Source: Mycobacterium gordonae
GTDB taxonomy: Bacteria; Actinomycetota; Actinomycetes; Mycobacteriales; Mycobacteriaceae
NCBI RefSeq assembly: GCF_002101675.1
Contig: NZ_LQOY01000055.1
Span: 1 to 51,006, forward strand
Direction: 5' to 3'
DNA length: 51,006 bases
The notes under the pieces were generated by a model. That model did not search any database, was not told where the DNA came from, and was given only the letters and a program-made list of their open reading frames with translations. Below, in pieces: positions 16,632-26,124 of the stretch (within the stretch, counting starts at the first letter, position 1; every line of letters starts with the position of its first letter). Both the position numbers and the translations under genes were made by a program.

Positions 16632-16651
16632 TTGCCTAACTTATTAGGTAA
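16632..16651. promoter_or_regulatory. Operator-like repeat before the methyltransferase operon
   Basis: The arms TTGCCTAA and TTAGGTAA, spaced by CTTA, match at 7 of 8 positions. The site ends 12 bp before the first methyltransferase ATG, so bound protein would block transcription initiation. It lies just downstream of the TetR gene, its most likely ligand. Confidence 0.5.
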
Positions 16652-16663
16652 CATGTCCGGGAC

Positions 16664-18521
<1,858 letters not shown>

Positions 18522-18522
<1 letters not shown>

Positions 18523-19442
18523 TGCCGCGCACCGCGGACGACTCCTGGGACATCGCGACCAGCGTCGGAGCCACCGCGGTGATGGTTGCGCTGGCCCGGG
18601 CCGCCGAGACGGCGAGCGAGGCCCCGCTGATCCGGGACGAGTTCGCCGAGCCGCTGGTGTCCACACCGGAGCTGGCAGCCGTGCGGGAGCAAGTCGCCGC
18701 CTGGTGGACCGCCGAACCCGATGACGACGAATACTCGGTCGACTCGCAGCAGATGATCAACTACCAGGCCGTCCGCACTCATTTCTTCGATGCGTACTTC
18801 GCCGACGCCGCCGCATCCGGTATCCGCCAGGTGGTCATCCTCGCAGCAGGGCTGGACTCGCGGGCCTACCGGCTGGACTGGCCGGCGGGCACCGCCGTGT
18901 ACGAGATCGACCTGCCTAAGGTGCTCGACTACAAGGCGCAGACGCTGGCCGGTCATGCCGTCGTCCCCCGCGCCGATCGGCGGGCGGTCGCCGTCGACCT
19001 GCGTCACGACTGGCCGCAAGCGCTGCGCGACGCCGGTTTCGACTCCGGCCGCCCGACGGCGTGGCTCGCCGAGGGGCTGTTGCCGTTCCTGCCCGCGTCG
19101 GCGCAGGAGTCGATGTTCGCCTCGATCGACGAGCTCAGCGGGCCGGGCAGCCGGGTGGCGGTGGAGATATTCGGGGTCGACGCACAGCGGCGCCAGGAGG
19201 CGCAGCAGCGGTGGGCGCAGTTGCGAGCCAAACGCGAAATGCGGGGTGAGGACACCTCTTTCGACCCCTTCGACCTGTGGTTCGACGACGACGGGCGCCC
19301 CGATCCGGCCGACTGGTTCACCGCGCGGGGCTGGGCAACCGAATCGGTCAGCGCCCGCGACGAGGCAACCCGCCTGGGCCGGCCGCCGCAGGCCGACGCC
19401 GGGCCATTTCAGAACGGCTTCATGGTCGCGAACAAGTCCTGA
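18522..19442 (+). CDS. LCM-type SAM methyltransferase 3 of 3
   Basis: This 306-residue paralogue starts at ATG 18522 (MPRTADDSWDIATSVGATAV). It has [31 protein letters not shown] and WLAEGLLPFLP. It is a third tandem copy where H37Rv has two. One-base overlap with the upstream stop indicates coupled translation. A 7-bp-stem hairpin begins at its stop codon, probably ending the operon. Confidence 0.9.
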
Positions 19443-19458
19443 CCGGATCTTTCCGGTC
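19441..19458 (+). terminator. Hairpin at the end of the methyltransferase operon
   Basis: GACCGGA-TCTT-TCCGGTC is a perfect 7-bp stem with a 4-base loop that overlaps the stop codon. No U-tract follows. Confidence 0.45.
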
Positions 19459-19561
19459 GCCGTCCTATTGCAGGCAACACCGGGTGACTAGGATCGCGGT
19501 TATCACCGATGAGCGACCGCGCGCGACAGGCTGCGGGCACCTCGGGGAAGGAAGGACAACG

Positions 19562-21001
19562 ATGACCACCGATTCCCTGCCGAAGACTGCGAACACGCTC
19601 GCCAACGGGCACGCAGCCGTCCCGAGTGTCGCCGACACCGTGGCGCGGCTGCGCAAGACCTTCGCCACCGGGCGAACCCGCAGTTATGAGTGGCGCAAGC
19701 ACCAACTCGAGCAGCTGACGAAGCTGGTGGAGGAGAACGAACCGGCCATCGCCGCGGCCCTGGCCGAGGATCTGGACCGCAACCACGTCGAGGCGTTCAT
19801 CGCCGACATCGCCACCACCGCGGGCGAGGCCAAGTACGCGGCCAAGAAGCTCAAGAAGTGGATGCGGCGCAAGTACCTGCTGCTGGAGGCCCCGCAGCTG
19901 CCCGGGCGCGGCTGGGTCGAGTACGAGCCGTACGGCACGGTGCTGATCATCGGCGCCTGGAACTACCCCTTCTACCTGACGCTGGGTCCGGCTGTCGGCG
20001 CCTTGGCCGCGGGCAACGCCGTCATCCTCAAGCCTTCCGAACTGGCTCCCGCGTCGTCGCATCTGATGGCCGAACTGGTGCCCAAGTACCTGGACAAGGA
20101 TGCGGTCGCGGTGATCGAGGGCGACGGCATGGTCAGCCAGGAGCTGATCTCGCAGGGTCTGGACCGCGTCATGTTCACCGGGGGCACCGAGATCGGCCGC
20201 AAGGTCTATGAGGGTGCGGCACCGCATCTGACCCCGGTGACCCTGGAACTGGGCGGCAAGAGCCCGGTGGTGGTGGCGGCCGACGGAGACGTGGACGTCG
20301 CAGCCAAGCGGATCGCCTGGCTGAAGATCCTCAACGCCGGTCAGACCTGCGTCGCACCCGACTACGTGCTGGCCGACGCGTCGATCCGCGACGAACTGGT
20401 CGACAAGATCGCCGCATCCATCACCAAGTTCCGCGCCAAGGACAACCAGGACGGCATGCGCATCGTCAACGAGCGCCAGTTCAACCGGTTGAGCGGCTAC
20501 CTCTCCGAGGCCGAGGCCGACGGGACGTCGAAGGTCGCCGTCGGCGGCAAGTGCGATGCGTCGAGCCTGCGGATCCAGCCGACCGTGGTCGTCGACCCGG
20601 CTCAGGACGGGCCGCTGATGCAGAACGAGATCTTCGGACCGATCCTGCCGGTGCTCACCGTCAAGAACCTGGACGAGGCGATCGCTTTCATCAACGCCCG
20701 GCCCAAGCCGCTGTCGGCGTACCTGTTCACCAAGTCCAAGGCGACCCGTGAACGATTCATCAAAGAGGTGCCCGCCGGCGGCATGCTGATCAACCACCTC
20801 GCCTTCCAGGTGTCGACCGCCAAACTGCCCTTCGGCGGAGTCGGGTCCTCCGGCATGGGCGCCTACCACGGCAAGTGGGGCTTCGACGAGTTCAGCCACC
20901 GCAAGTCGGTGCTGACCAAGCCGACCCGCCCGGACTTCTCCAGCATGATCTACCCGCCCTACACCGAGCGGGCCTTCAAGCTGGCACGCAAGCTGTTCTA
21001 G
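19562..21001 (+). CDS. Aldehyde dehydrogenase, class 3-like (Rv0147-type)
   Basis: This 479-residue NAD(P)-dependent aldehyde dehydrogenase carries GAWNYPFYLTLGP and the cofactor loop FTGGTEIGRKV. Catalytic Glu229 lies in TLELGGKSP and nucleophile Cys263 in NAGQTCVAPDY. The C-terminal ILINHLAFQVS-like segment and hydrophobic end are typical of fatty-aldehyde dehydrogenases. It should oxidise medium or long aldehydes to acids. GGAAGGA precedes ATG 19562, and a TAGGAT -10-like element lies at 19489-19494. Confidence 0.93.
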   Translation: MTTDSLPKTANTLANGHAAVPSVADTVARLRKTFATGRTRSYEWRKHQLEQLTKLVEENEPAIAAALAEDLDRNHVEAFIADIATTAGEAKYAAKKLKKWMRRKYLLLEAPQLPGRGWVEYEPYGTVLIIGAWNYPFYLTLGPAVGALAAGNAVILKPSELAPASSHLMAELVPKYLDKDAVAVIEGDGMVSQELISQGLDRVMFTGGTEIGRKVYEGAAPHLTPVTLELGGKSPVVVAADGDVDVAAKRIAWLKILNAGQTCVAPDYVLADASIRDELVDKIAASITKFRAKDNQDGMRIVNERQFNRLSGYLSEAEADGTSKVAVGGKCDASSLRIQPTVVVDPAQDGPLMQNEIFGPILPVLTVKNLDEAIAFINARPKPLSAYLFTKSKATRERFIKEVPAGGMLINHLAFQVSTAKLPFGGVGSSGMGAYHGKWGFDEFSHRKSVLTKPTRPDFSSMIYPPYTERAFKLARKLF

Positions 21002-21015
21002 CCGAACCTTCGATC

Positions 21016-21044
21016 GCGCCGGCACCAGGTCCTGGTGCTGGCGC
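21016..21044 (+). terminator. Strong 14-bp-stem hairpin after the aldehyde dehydrogenase
   Basis: The arms GCGCCGGCACCAGG (21016-21029) and CCTGGTGCTGGCGC (21031-21044) pair fully in RNA, allowing one G-U pair. It lies 14 bases past the ALDH stop and 31 bases before the SDR start. It has no U-tract, so it may be an I-shaped terminator, an RNA-processing site, or a leader element of the SDR gene. Confidence 0.5.
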
Positions 21045-21075
21045 TCAACCCTGATAGCCAGCAGAGAGGAAACTG

Positions 21076-21936
21076 ATGCCCGGAGTGCAGGATCGCGTCG
21101 TCGTAGTCACCGGAGCCGGTGGGGGATTGGGCCGTCAGTACGCGCTCGCTCTCGCCCGAGAGGGCGCCAGCGTCGTCGTCAACGACCTCGGCGGTGCCCG
21201 CGACGGCACGGGCGGTGGATCGGCCATGGCTGACCAGGTGGTGGCCGAGATCCGGGACGGCGGTGGTCGCGCGGTCGCCAATTACGACAGCGTCGCCGAG
21301 GCCGACGGTGCCGCCAACATCATCAAGACCGCGCTCGACGAATTCGGCGCGGTGCACGGTGTGGTGAGCAACGCCGGCATCCTGCGGGACGGCACCTTCC
21401 ACAAGATGACATCGGAAAACTGGGACGCCGTGCTCAAGGTGCACCTGTACGGCGGGTACAACGTCATCCGCGCCGCCTGGCCGCACTTCCGCGAGCAGAG
21501 CTACGGCCGGGTCGTGGTCGCCACCTCGACCAGCGGGCTGTTCGGCAACTTCGGCCAAACCAACTACGGCGCAGCCAAACTCGGCCTGGTCGGGTTGATC
21601 AACACGCTGGCGCTGGAGGGGGCCAAGTACAACATCCACTCCAACGCCGTCGCACCCATCGCGGCCACCCGGATGACCGAGGACATCATGCCCAAGGAGG
21701 TGCTGGAAAAGCTGACGCCGGAGTTCGTGGCGCCGGTGGTGGCCTACCTGTGCACCGAGGAGAACGCCGACAACGGATCGGTGTTCGTCGTCGGGGGCGG
21801 CAAGGTGCAGCGCGTCGCGTTGTTCGGTAACGAGGGCGCCAACTTCGATACGCCGCCGACTGTTCAGGACGTGGCCGACCACTGGAGCCAGATCACCGAC
21901 CTGTCCGCCGCCACAAAAGCTGGATTCAAGCTCTAA
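21076..21936 (+). CDS. Short-chain dehydrogenase, MFE-2/3-hydroxyacyl-CoA type (Rv0148-type)
   Basis: This 286-residue SDR carries TGAGGGLGR (12-20), NAG (99-101) and catalytic Tyr164/Lys168 in YGAAK with Ser near 151. The VVVNDLGGARDG segment and the long C-terminal extension match the (R)-3-hydroxyacyl-CoA dehydrogenase domain of peroxisomal multifunctional enzyme type 2. That suggests a role in beta-oxidation of bulky acyl-CoAs. It forms an operon with the quinone-oxidoreductase-like gene six bases downstream. GAGAGGA precedes the ATG. Confidence 0.92.
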   Translation: MPGVQDRVVVVTGAGGGLGRQYALALAREGASVVVNDLGGARDGTGGGSAMADQVVAEIRDGGGRAVANYDSVAEADGAANIIKTALDEFGAVHGVVSNAGILRDGTFHKMTSENWDAVLKVHLYGGYNVIRAAWPHFREQSYGRVVVATSTSGLFGNFGQTNYGAAKLGLVGLINTLALEGAKYNIHSNAVAPIAATRMTEDIMPKEVLEKLTPEFVAPVVAYLCTEENADNGSVFVVGGGKVQRVALFGNEGANFDTPPTVQDVADHWSQITDLSAATKAGFKL

Positions 21937-21942
21937 ATTTTA

Positions 21943-22911
21943 ATGAAAGCCGCTGTTGTTCAAGAGCTTTCCGGGCCGGCCGGCGTAGTTTACACAGATA
22001 TCGACGACGTCTCCGACGGCGGTGGCAACATTGTCATCGAGGTGCGCGCCGCGGGCGTGTGCTTCCCGGACCTGCTGTTGACCAAAGGCAAATATCAACT
22101 GAAGCTGCCGCCGCCGTTCGTTCCCGGCATGGAATGCGCCGGGGTGGTGCGCTCGGCGCCTGCCGACTCGGGTTTCCGGATGGGCGAACGGGTTTCGGCG
22201 TTCGGCGTGCTCGGCTGCTACGCCGAACAGGTGGCCGTCCCGGCTTCCCATGTGATCCGCAGTCCCACCGAACTCGACGATGCCGAAGCGGTGTCACTGC
22301 TGGTCAACTACAACACCATGTATTTCGCGTTGTCGCGCCGTGCGGTGATGCGGCCGGGCCAGACGGTGCTGGTCCTCGGAGCGGCCGGCGGGGTGGGCAC
22401 CGCCGCCGTGCAGATCGCCAAGGCCATGGGGGCCAGCCAGGTGATCGGGGTGGTGCACCGCGAGACCGCGATGGACTACGTCGCCGCACTCGGCGCCGAC
22501 CGGGTGCTGCACCTGGCCGAGGGGTGGGTGGAACGGGTGCACGAGTACACCAACGGTCAAGGGGTCGACATCGTCGTGGATCCCATCGGCGGCCGCACCT
22601 TCGACGACGCGATCCGCGCGCTGGCGATCGACGGCAAGTTGCTGGTGATCGGCTTCGCGGCGGGCAGTGTCCCGACGCTGAGTGTCAATCGATTGTTGCT
22701 GCGCAACATCGGAGTGCTGGGCGTGGCGTGGGGTGAATACCTGAACAAGGTTCCCGGTTCGGCGGTGCTGTTTTCCTCGGGCCTCAACCAACTGGTCTCT
22801 CTCGGACTCAAACCCCCTCCGCCGCAGCGCTATCCGCTTTCGGAGGCGCGCGCGGCGCTGCAATGCCTTAACGACGGCGGGGTGCTCGGAAAAGTCGTCC
22901 TGGAACCCTAG
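21943..22911 (+). CDS. NADPH:quinone oxidoreductase-like MDR protein (Rv0149-type)
   Basis: This 322-residue medium-chain reductase lacks zinc ligands. It has CFPDLLLTKGKYQLKLPPPFVPGMECAG at the N-terminal lobe, and VLVLGAAGGVGTAAVQIAKAMGA binds NADPH. It belongs to the quinone reductase/enoyl reductase group. It starts six bases after the SDR stop, so the ALDH-SDR-MDR set probably works on a shared lipid-derived substrate. Confidence 0.9.
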   Translation: MKAAVVQELSGPAGVVYTDIDDVSDGGGNIVIEVRAAGVCFPDLLLTKGKYQLKLPPPFVPGMECAGVVRSAPADSGFRMGERVSAFGVLGCYAEQVAVPASHVIRSPTELDDAEAVSLLVNYNTMYFALSRRAVMRPGQTVLVLGAAGGVGTAAVQIAKAMGASQVIGVVHRETAMDYVAALGADRVLHLAEGWVERVHEYTNGQGVDIVVDPIGGRTFDDAIRALAIDGKLLVIGFAAGSVPTLSVNRLLLRNIGVLGVAWGEYLNKVPGSAVLFSSGLNQLVSLGLKPPPPQRYPLSEARAALQCLNDGGVLGKVVLEP

Positions 22912-22963
22912 GCCGCGCTTCCCTATCCTCTATACCGTTATCTCTCACCGGAGGAGGACGGTC

Positions 22964-23380
22964 ATGGACGAACACGAGCCGGAAATGCAGATCACTCATG
23001 AGGCGGATCGCCCGGCGATGGACGGGCCGGCGCAGTTCTTCACCGGCGACGTGACCATGAAGCAACTCTTCGGGCCGGCAGGTTCCTCGAAAGCCCATGG
23101 TGGACAACTCACATTCGCCGCCGGCGCCCGCAGCGTCTGGCACACCCACCCCGCGGGCCAGCGGCTGATCGTCACCGAGGGCACCGGCTGGGTACAGCAG
23201 TGGGGAGGCCCCCGGCAGCAGATCAATCCGGGCGACGTGGTCTGGACGCCGGCCGGGGTCAAGCACTGGCACGGTGCAACCCCGGGTACGGCGATGACCC
23301 ACATCGCCATCCAGGACGAAGTCGACGGTCGTTTCGTCGACTGGCTGGAGCAGGTGAGCGACGACGATTATCTGAGTTGA
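22964..23380 (+). CDS. Small cupin domain protein
   Basis: This 138-residue single cupin has motif 1 as WHTHPAGQRLIVTEGTG and motif 2 as NPGDVVWTPAGVKHWHGA. These supply three His plus one carboxamide or carboxylate metal ligands. Similar proteins are carboxymuconolactone-decarboxylase-associated cupins of unclear activity. GGAGGAGG lies seven bases before the ATG, and a TATACC -10-like box lies at 22931-22936, so it may have its own promoter. Confidence 0.85.
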   Translation: MDEHEPEMQITHEADRPAMDGPAQFFTGDVTMKQLFGPAGSSKAHGGQLTFAAGARSVWHTHPAGQRLIVTEGTGWVQQWGGPRQQINPGDVVWTPAGVKHWHGATPGTAMTHIAIQDEVDGRFVDWLEQVSDDDYLS

Positions 23381-23386
23381 GGATCA

Positions 23387-23416
23387 TTGACCTGCAAGGT
23401 CATTCGCTCCTACACT
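23387..23416 (+). promoter_or_regulatory. Promoter with palindromic operator over the -35
   Basis: TTGACC (23387-23392) and TACACT (23411-23416), spaced by 18 bases, form a good housekeeping-type promoter for the PPOX gene. The -35 is embedded in the perfect palindrome TGACCT-GCA-AGGTCA (23388-23402), so a dimeric repressor could compete with polymerase. The regulator is not identified. Confidence 0.5.
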
Positions 23417-23459
23417 GTCGCCACTCCGCTTCGTTCGTCAGCCCAAAGGAGCAAGGCCA

Positions 23460-23840
23460 ATGGCGGCATTCACCGACACCGAACTCGAGTACCTGTCCAG
23501 CCAGCGGCTCGGCAGACTGGGGACGGTGACGCCGAAGGGTTCCCCGCAAGTTCGGCCGGTTCGTTTCACCTACAACGCCGAGCTGGGCACCATCGACATC
23601 GGTGGAAAGGCCATGGCGGGGAGCCGCAAGCTGCGCAACGTGGAGAAGAACCCCAGCGTGTCGTTGGTTCTCGACGACCTGGCCAGCGTCGACCCGTGGC
23701 GTCCCCGCGGTATCGAGATCCGCGGCGAGGGTGAGGCCCTGTCCAGCGAAAGCGGCGCGATGATCCGCATTCATCCGCGGCGAGTCCTGGTCTGGGGCCT
23801 CGACCCTGAGTCCCCGAAGCTACAGGCACGCAACGTGTGA
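23460..23840 (+). CDS. PPOX-class F420-dependent flavin/deazaflavin protein
   Basis: This 126-residue split-barrel protein has LGRLGTVTPKGSPQVRPVRFTYNAELGTIDIGG near the N-terminus and the later SRKLRNVEKNPSVSLVLDD. Both are typical of PPOX-class F420-dependent oxidoreductases of actinobacteria. It probably binds F420 (or FMN) and reduces a small substrate. AAAGGAG precedes the ATG. The DUF427 gene follows after 16 bp, so both are likely expressed from the promoter at 23387. Confidence 0.87.
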   Translation: MAAFTDTELEYLSSQRLGRLGTVTPKGSPQVRPVRFTYNAELGTIDIGGKAMAGSRKLRNVEKNPSVSLVLDDLASVDPWRPRGIEIRGEGEALSSESGAMIRIHPRRVLVWGLDPESPKLQARNV

Positions 23841-23856
23841 TGCGGCCGCCGCCAAC

Positions 23857-24150
23857 GTGATTCGAGCCGTGTGGAACGGTGCGGTGCTAGCCGAGGCGCC
23901 GCGCACCGTTCGGGTGGAGGGCAATCACTACTTCCCGCCCGAATCGTTGCGGCGCGAGTTCTTCACCGAGAGCAAGACCTCGTCGCTGTGTCCGTGGAAG
24001 GGCGTGGCGCGCTACTACAACGTGACGGTCGACGGCCAGGTCAACGCCGACGCCGGCTGGTACTACCCCAAGCCCAGCCCGCTGGCACGAAAGATCAAGA
24101 ACCACGTCGCATTCTGGCGTGGGGTCACGATCGAGGGCGAGCAGGAATAG
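23857..24150 (+). CDS. DUF427 family protein
   Basis: This 97-residue DUF427 domain starts at GTG 23857. It shows AVWNGAVLAEAPRTVRVEG, TSSLCPWKGVARYYNV, GWYYPKPSPLARKIKNHVAFWRGV. Function is unknown. It lies 16 bp after the PPOX gene and converges on the PE array. It corresponds in position to Rv0150c only loosely; that gene is on the opposite strand in H37Rv. Confidence 0.85.
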   Translation: MIRAVWNGAVLAEAPRTVRVEGNHYFPPESLRREFFTESKTSSLCPWKGVARYYNVTVDGQVNADAGWYYPKPSPLARKIKNHVAFWRGVTIEGEQE

Positions 24151-24167
24151 AGCGTCTTCGCGTGCGC

Positions 24168-26018
24168 CTACGCGCCGGTGAGATCGCCGATCACCGATCC
24201 CAACGCGTCGGTGAGCACAATGAACTCGAACCCGGCGGCCAGCGTGCCGACCGCGACGTCAGCGGCGATCGGTTTGCCGATGGCGTTGAACAAGCCCACC
24301 GGATCACCGTTGACGGCCTGCTGGATTCCATCCAGGAACAGGTTCAGGTTGTAGGACGGAACCGTGGTCAGCAACGTGTTCACGATGTCTGCCGTCGGCA
24401 GCGCGACGGCGTAGGTGTCGGCTGCCGCACTGGTGATGGCGGTGGTGAAGTTGGTGTTCGCCGACCTGAGCGCGTCGAAGAAGGTGTTGACCGGGGAGGC
24501 GGTCGCACCAGGCAACGAGAACGGCAGCGACAGGCCGCCGGTGCCACCGCCGGCCGACAACAGGCTGGCCAAGCTGGCCGCCGACGGTAGATTCATGGCG
24601 CCGACGGCCTGCGTGAAGTCGTTGACGCCCTGCCCCGCAAGGGCGATCTGGTCGCCGACGAAGTTGGTCGGGATCGGCGGGAGCACTTCGAACGAGGTGG
24701 CAACATCGGCGTAACCGGTGTTGTACCCGTAGTGCGGGTCGCCGTAGCCCCAGTTGACCAGGTACGTCAGGTTCGGTTCGACGAGGGCGGCCAACGGCGC
24801 GCCGATCACCGGGATGGCCCTGATCGGCGACAGCAGCGGCAGGCCCGGGTAGGTGATCATGTAGTACTTGTCCAGGCCGTTGTTGCCGGGGGAGACCGGT
24901 AGTTCGACGAGGTTGTAACCGGGCGGCAGCGCGTTCGGGTTGAGGTCGGGATAGTCGCCGTGCACCGTCTGGATGCCGAGGAACGCATTGAGGTCGGCCA
25001 GGAAGTTGATCGGGTACTTCGGGAAGTCGGCATAGCCGTCGTACTGCAGCGTGAACGTGTTGACCGGGTAGCCGGAGCCGGTCGGTTGGGCGCCGTAGAA
25101 ATCCAGGCCGATGGCCGGCAGGGACAGGCCGGGGAAGCGCGACAGCAGACCGCCGTTGGGGTTCATCGGGTTGCCCAGCAACGTGAAACTGATATCGGCG
25201 GTGTTGGGACTGCCGGCCGCGATCAGGTTGCGCAGCTCGAGCGACGAGATGACGGCGCTTTGCGAGTAACCCAGAACGGCAACGCTCTTTCCTTGCGCGA
25301 TCAGGCCGGTGGGCCCGAACAGGGCGTTGTCCAGGATCTCGACGCCCCGGTCGACCGACACCTGAAGTGTCAGGTCCTTGATCGCCGTCAGGGGATACAA
25401 ACCCTCAGGGGTGTTCAGTGGTATCGACAGCGGGTTGGTCACCCCGAAAGCGGCTGTGATCCAAGGACGAATATCGGTCAGGTAGGACGGCGGCGGTATC
25501 GGCGTGCCGCTGCCTGCCATGATCAACGCCTCGTCGTAGGTCAAACCCGAGGGCGGCACGAACGGGATGACCGTGCCGCCGCCCGTCGTCGCCGCGGGTG
25601 CACCGAACAACGGCGCGAACAGTGACTGGATCGGCGCCAGCAACGGCTGCAGGGGAGTAAGCAAGGGCTGCAGCAGCGCCTCGATCGGTGAGGCTGCCGC
25701 GCTGAAAGCACCCGCTCCGCCCAAGACCTGCGCCGCGTTGGCGATTTCAGCTTCGGCGTAGGTGAGGCTCGCCGTCGCCAGGGCACGATTGAACTCCTCG
25801 TGGAACACTGCCGCTTGACCGATGACCTCCTGGTATTCCTGACCGAACGCACCGAACAGTTGCGCCGCGGCCGCCGAGATTTCGTCGGCCGCCGCGGCGG
25901 CCAGGCCGGTGGTCGGGCCGGCGGCGGCGGCGCTGGCCTCGGTGAGGGCGGTCCGGATGCCGGCGAGGTTCTCGGCGGCGGCACTGAGCAGTTGCGGTTG
26001 CGTCGTCACGTACGACAT
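24168..26018 (-). CDS. PE family protein with PE-PPE hydrolase domain (array member 1)
   Basis: This 616-residue protein is the longest of the array. The PE domain (about 1-100, MSYVTTQPQLLSAAAENLAGI) ends with the type VII secretion motif YAEAE. A linker follows, then a PE-PPE (PF08237-type) alpha/beta-hydrolase domain with the nucleophile motif LGYSQSAVISS, the YDGYADFPKYPINFLADLNAF block with a candidate Asp, and VHGDYP with a candidate His. The last 120 residues (YAVALPTADIVNTLL to the end) are a hydrophobic C-terminal module shared by the six tandem copies. It is likely exported by an ESX system and may act as an esterase. GAAGGAA precedes the start. Confidence 0.92.
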   Translation of the reverse strand: MSYVTTQPQLLSAAAENLAGIRTALTEASAAAAGPTTGLAAAAADEISAAAAQLFGAFGQEYQEVIGQAAVFHEEFNRALATASLTYAEAEIANAAQVLGGAGAFSAAASPIEALLQPLLTPLQPLLAPIQSLFAPLFGAPAATTGGGTVIPFVPPSGLTYDEALIMAGSGTPIPPPSYLTDIRPWITAAFGVTNPLSIPLNTPEGLYPLTAIKDLTLQVSVDRGVEILDNALFGPTGLIAQGKSVAVLGYSQSAVISSLELRNLIAAGSPNTADISFTLLGNPMNPNGGLLSRFPGLSLPAIGLDFYGAQPTGSGYPVNTFTLQYDGYADFPKYPINFLADLNAFLGIQTVHGDYPDLNPNALPPGYNLVELPVSPGNNGLDKYYMITYPGLPLLSPIRAIPVIGAPLAALVEPNLTYLVNWGYGDPHYGYNTGYADVATSFEVLPPIPTNFVGDQIALAGQGVNDFTQAVGAMNLPSAASLASLLSAGGGTGGLSLPFSLPGATASPVNTFFDALRSANTNFTTAITSAAADTYAVALPTADIVNTLLTTVPSYNLNLFLDGIQQAVNGDPVGLFNAIGKPIAADVAVGTLAAGFEFIVLTDALGSVIGDLTGA

Positions 26019-26124
26019 CAGCTAATTTCCTTCACAGGCACAGGTTTTCCAGGTGTCAGACTAGAACGGTCCGGCCGGGCGCATGGTGCTTTTTTGGGCT
26101 AAATAACTTTTCGGACGGTCAGTC

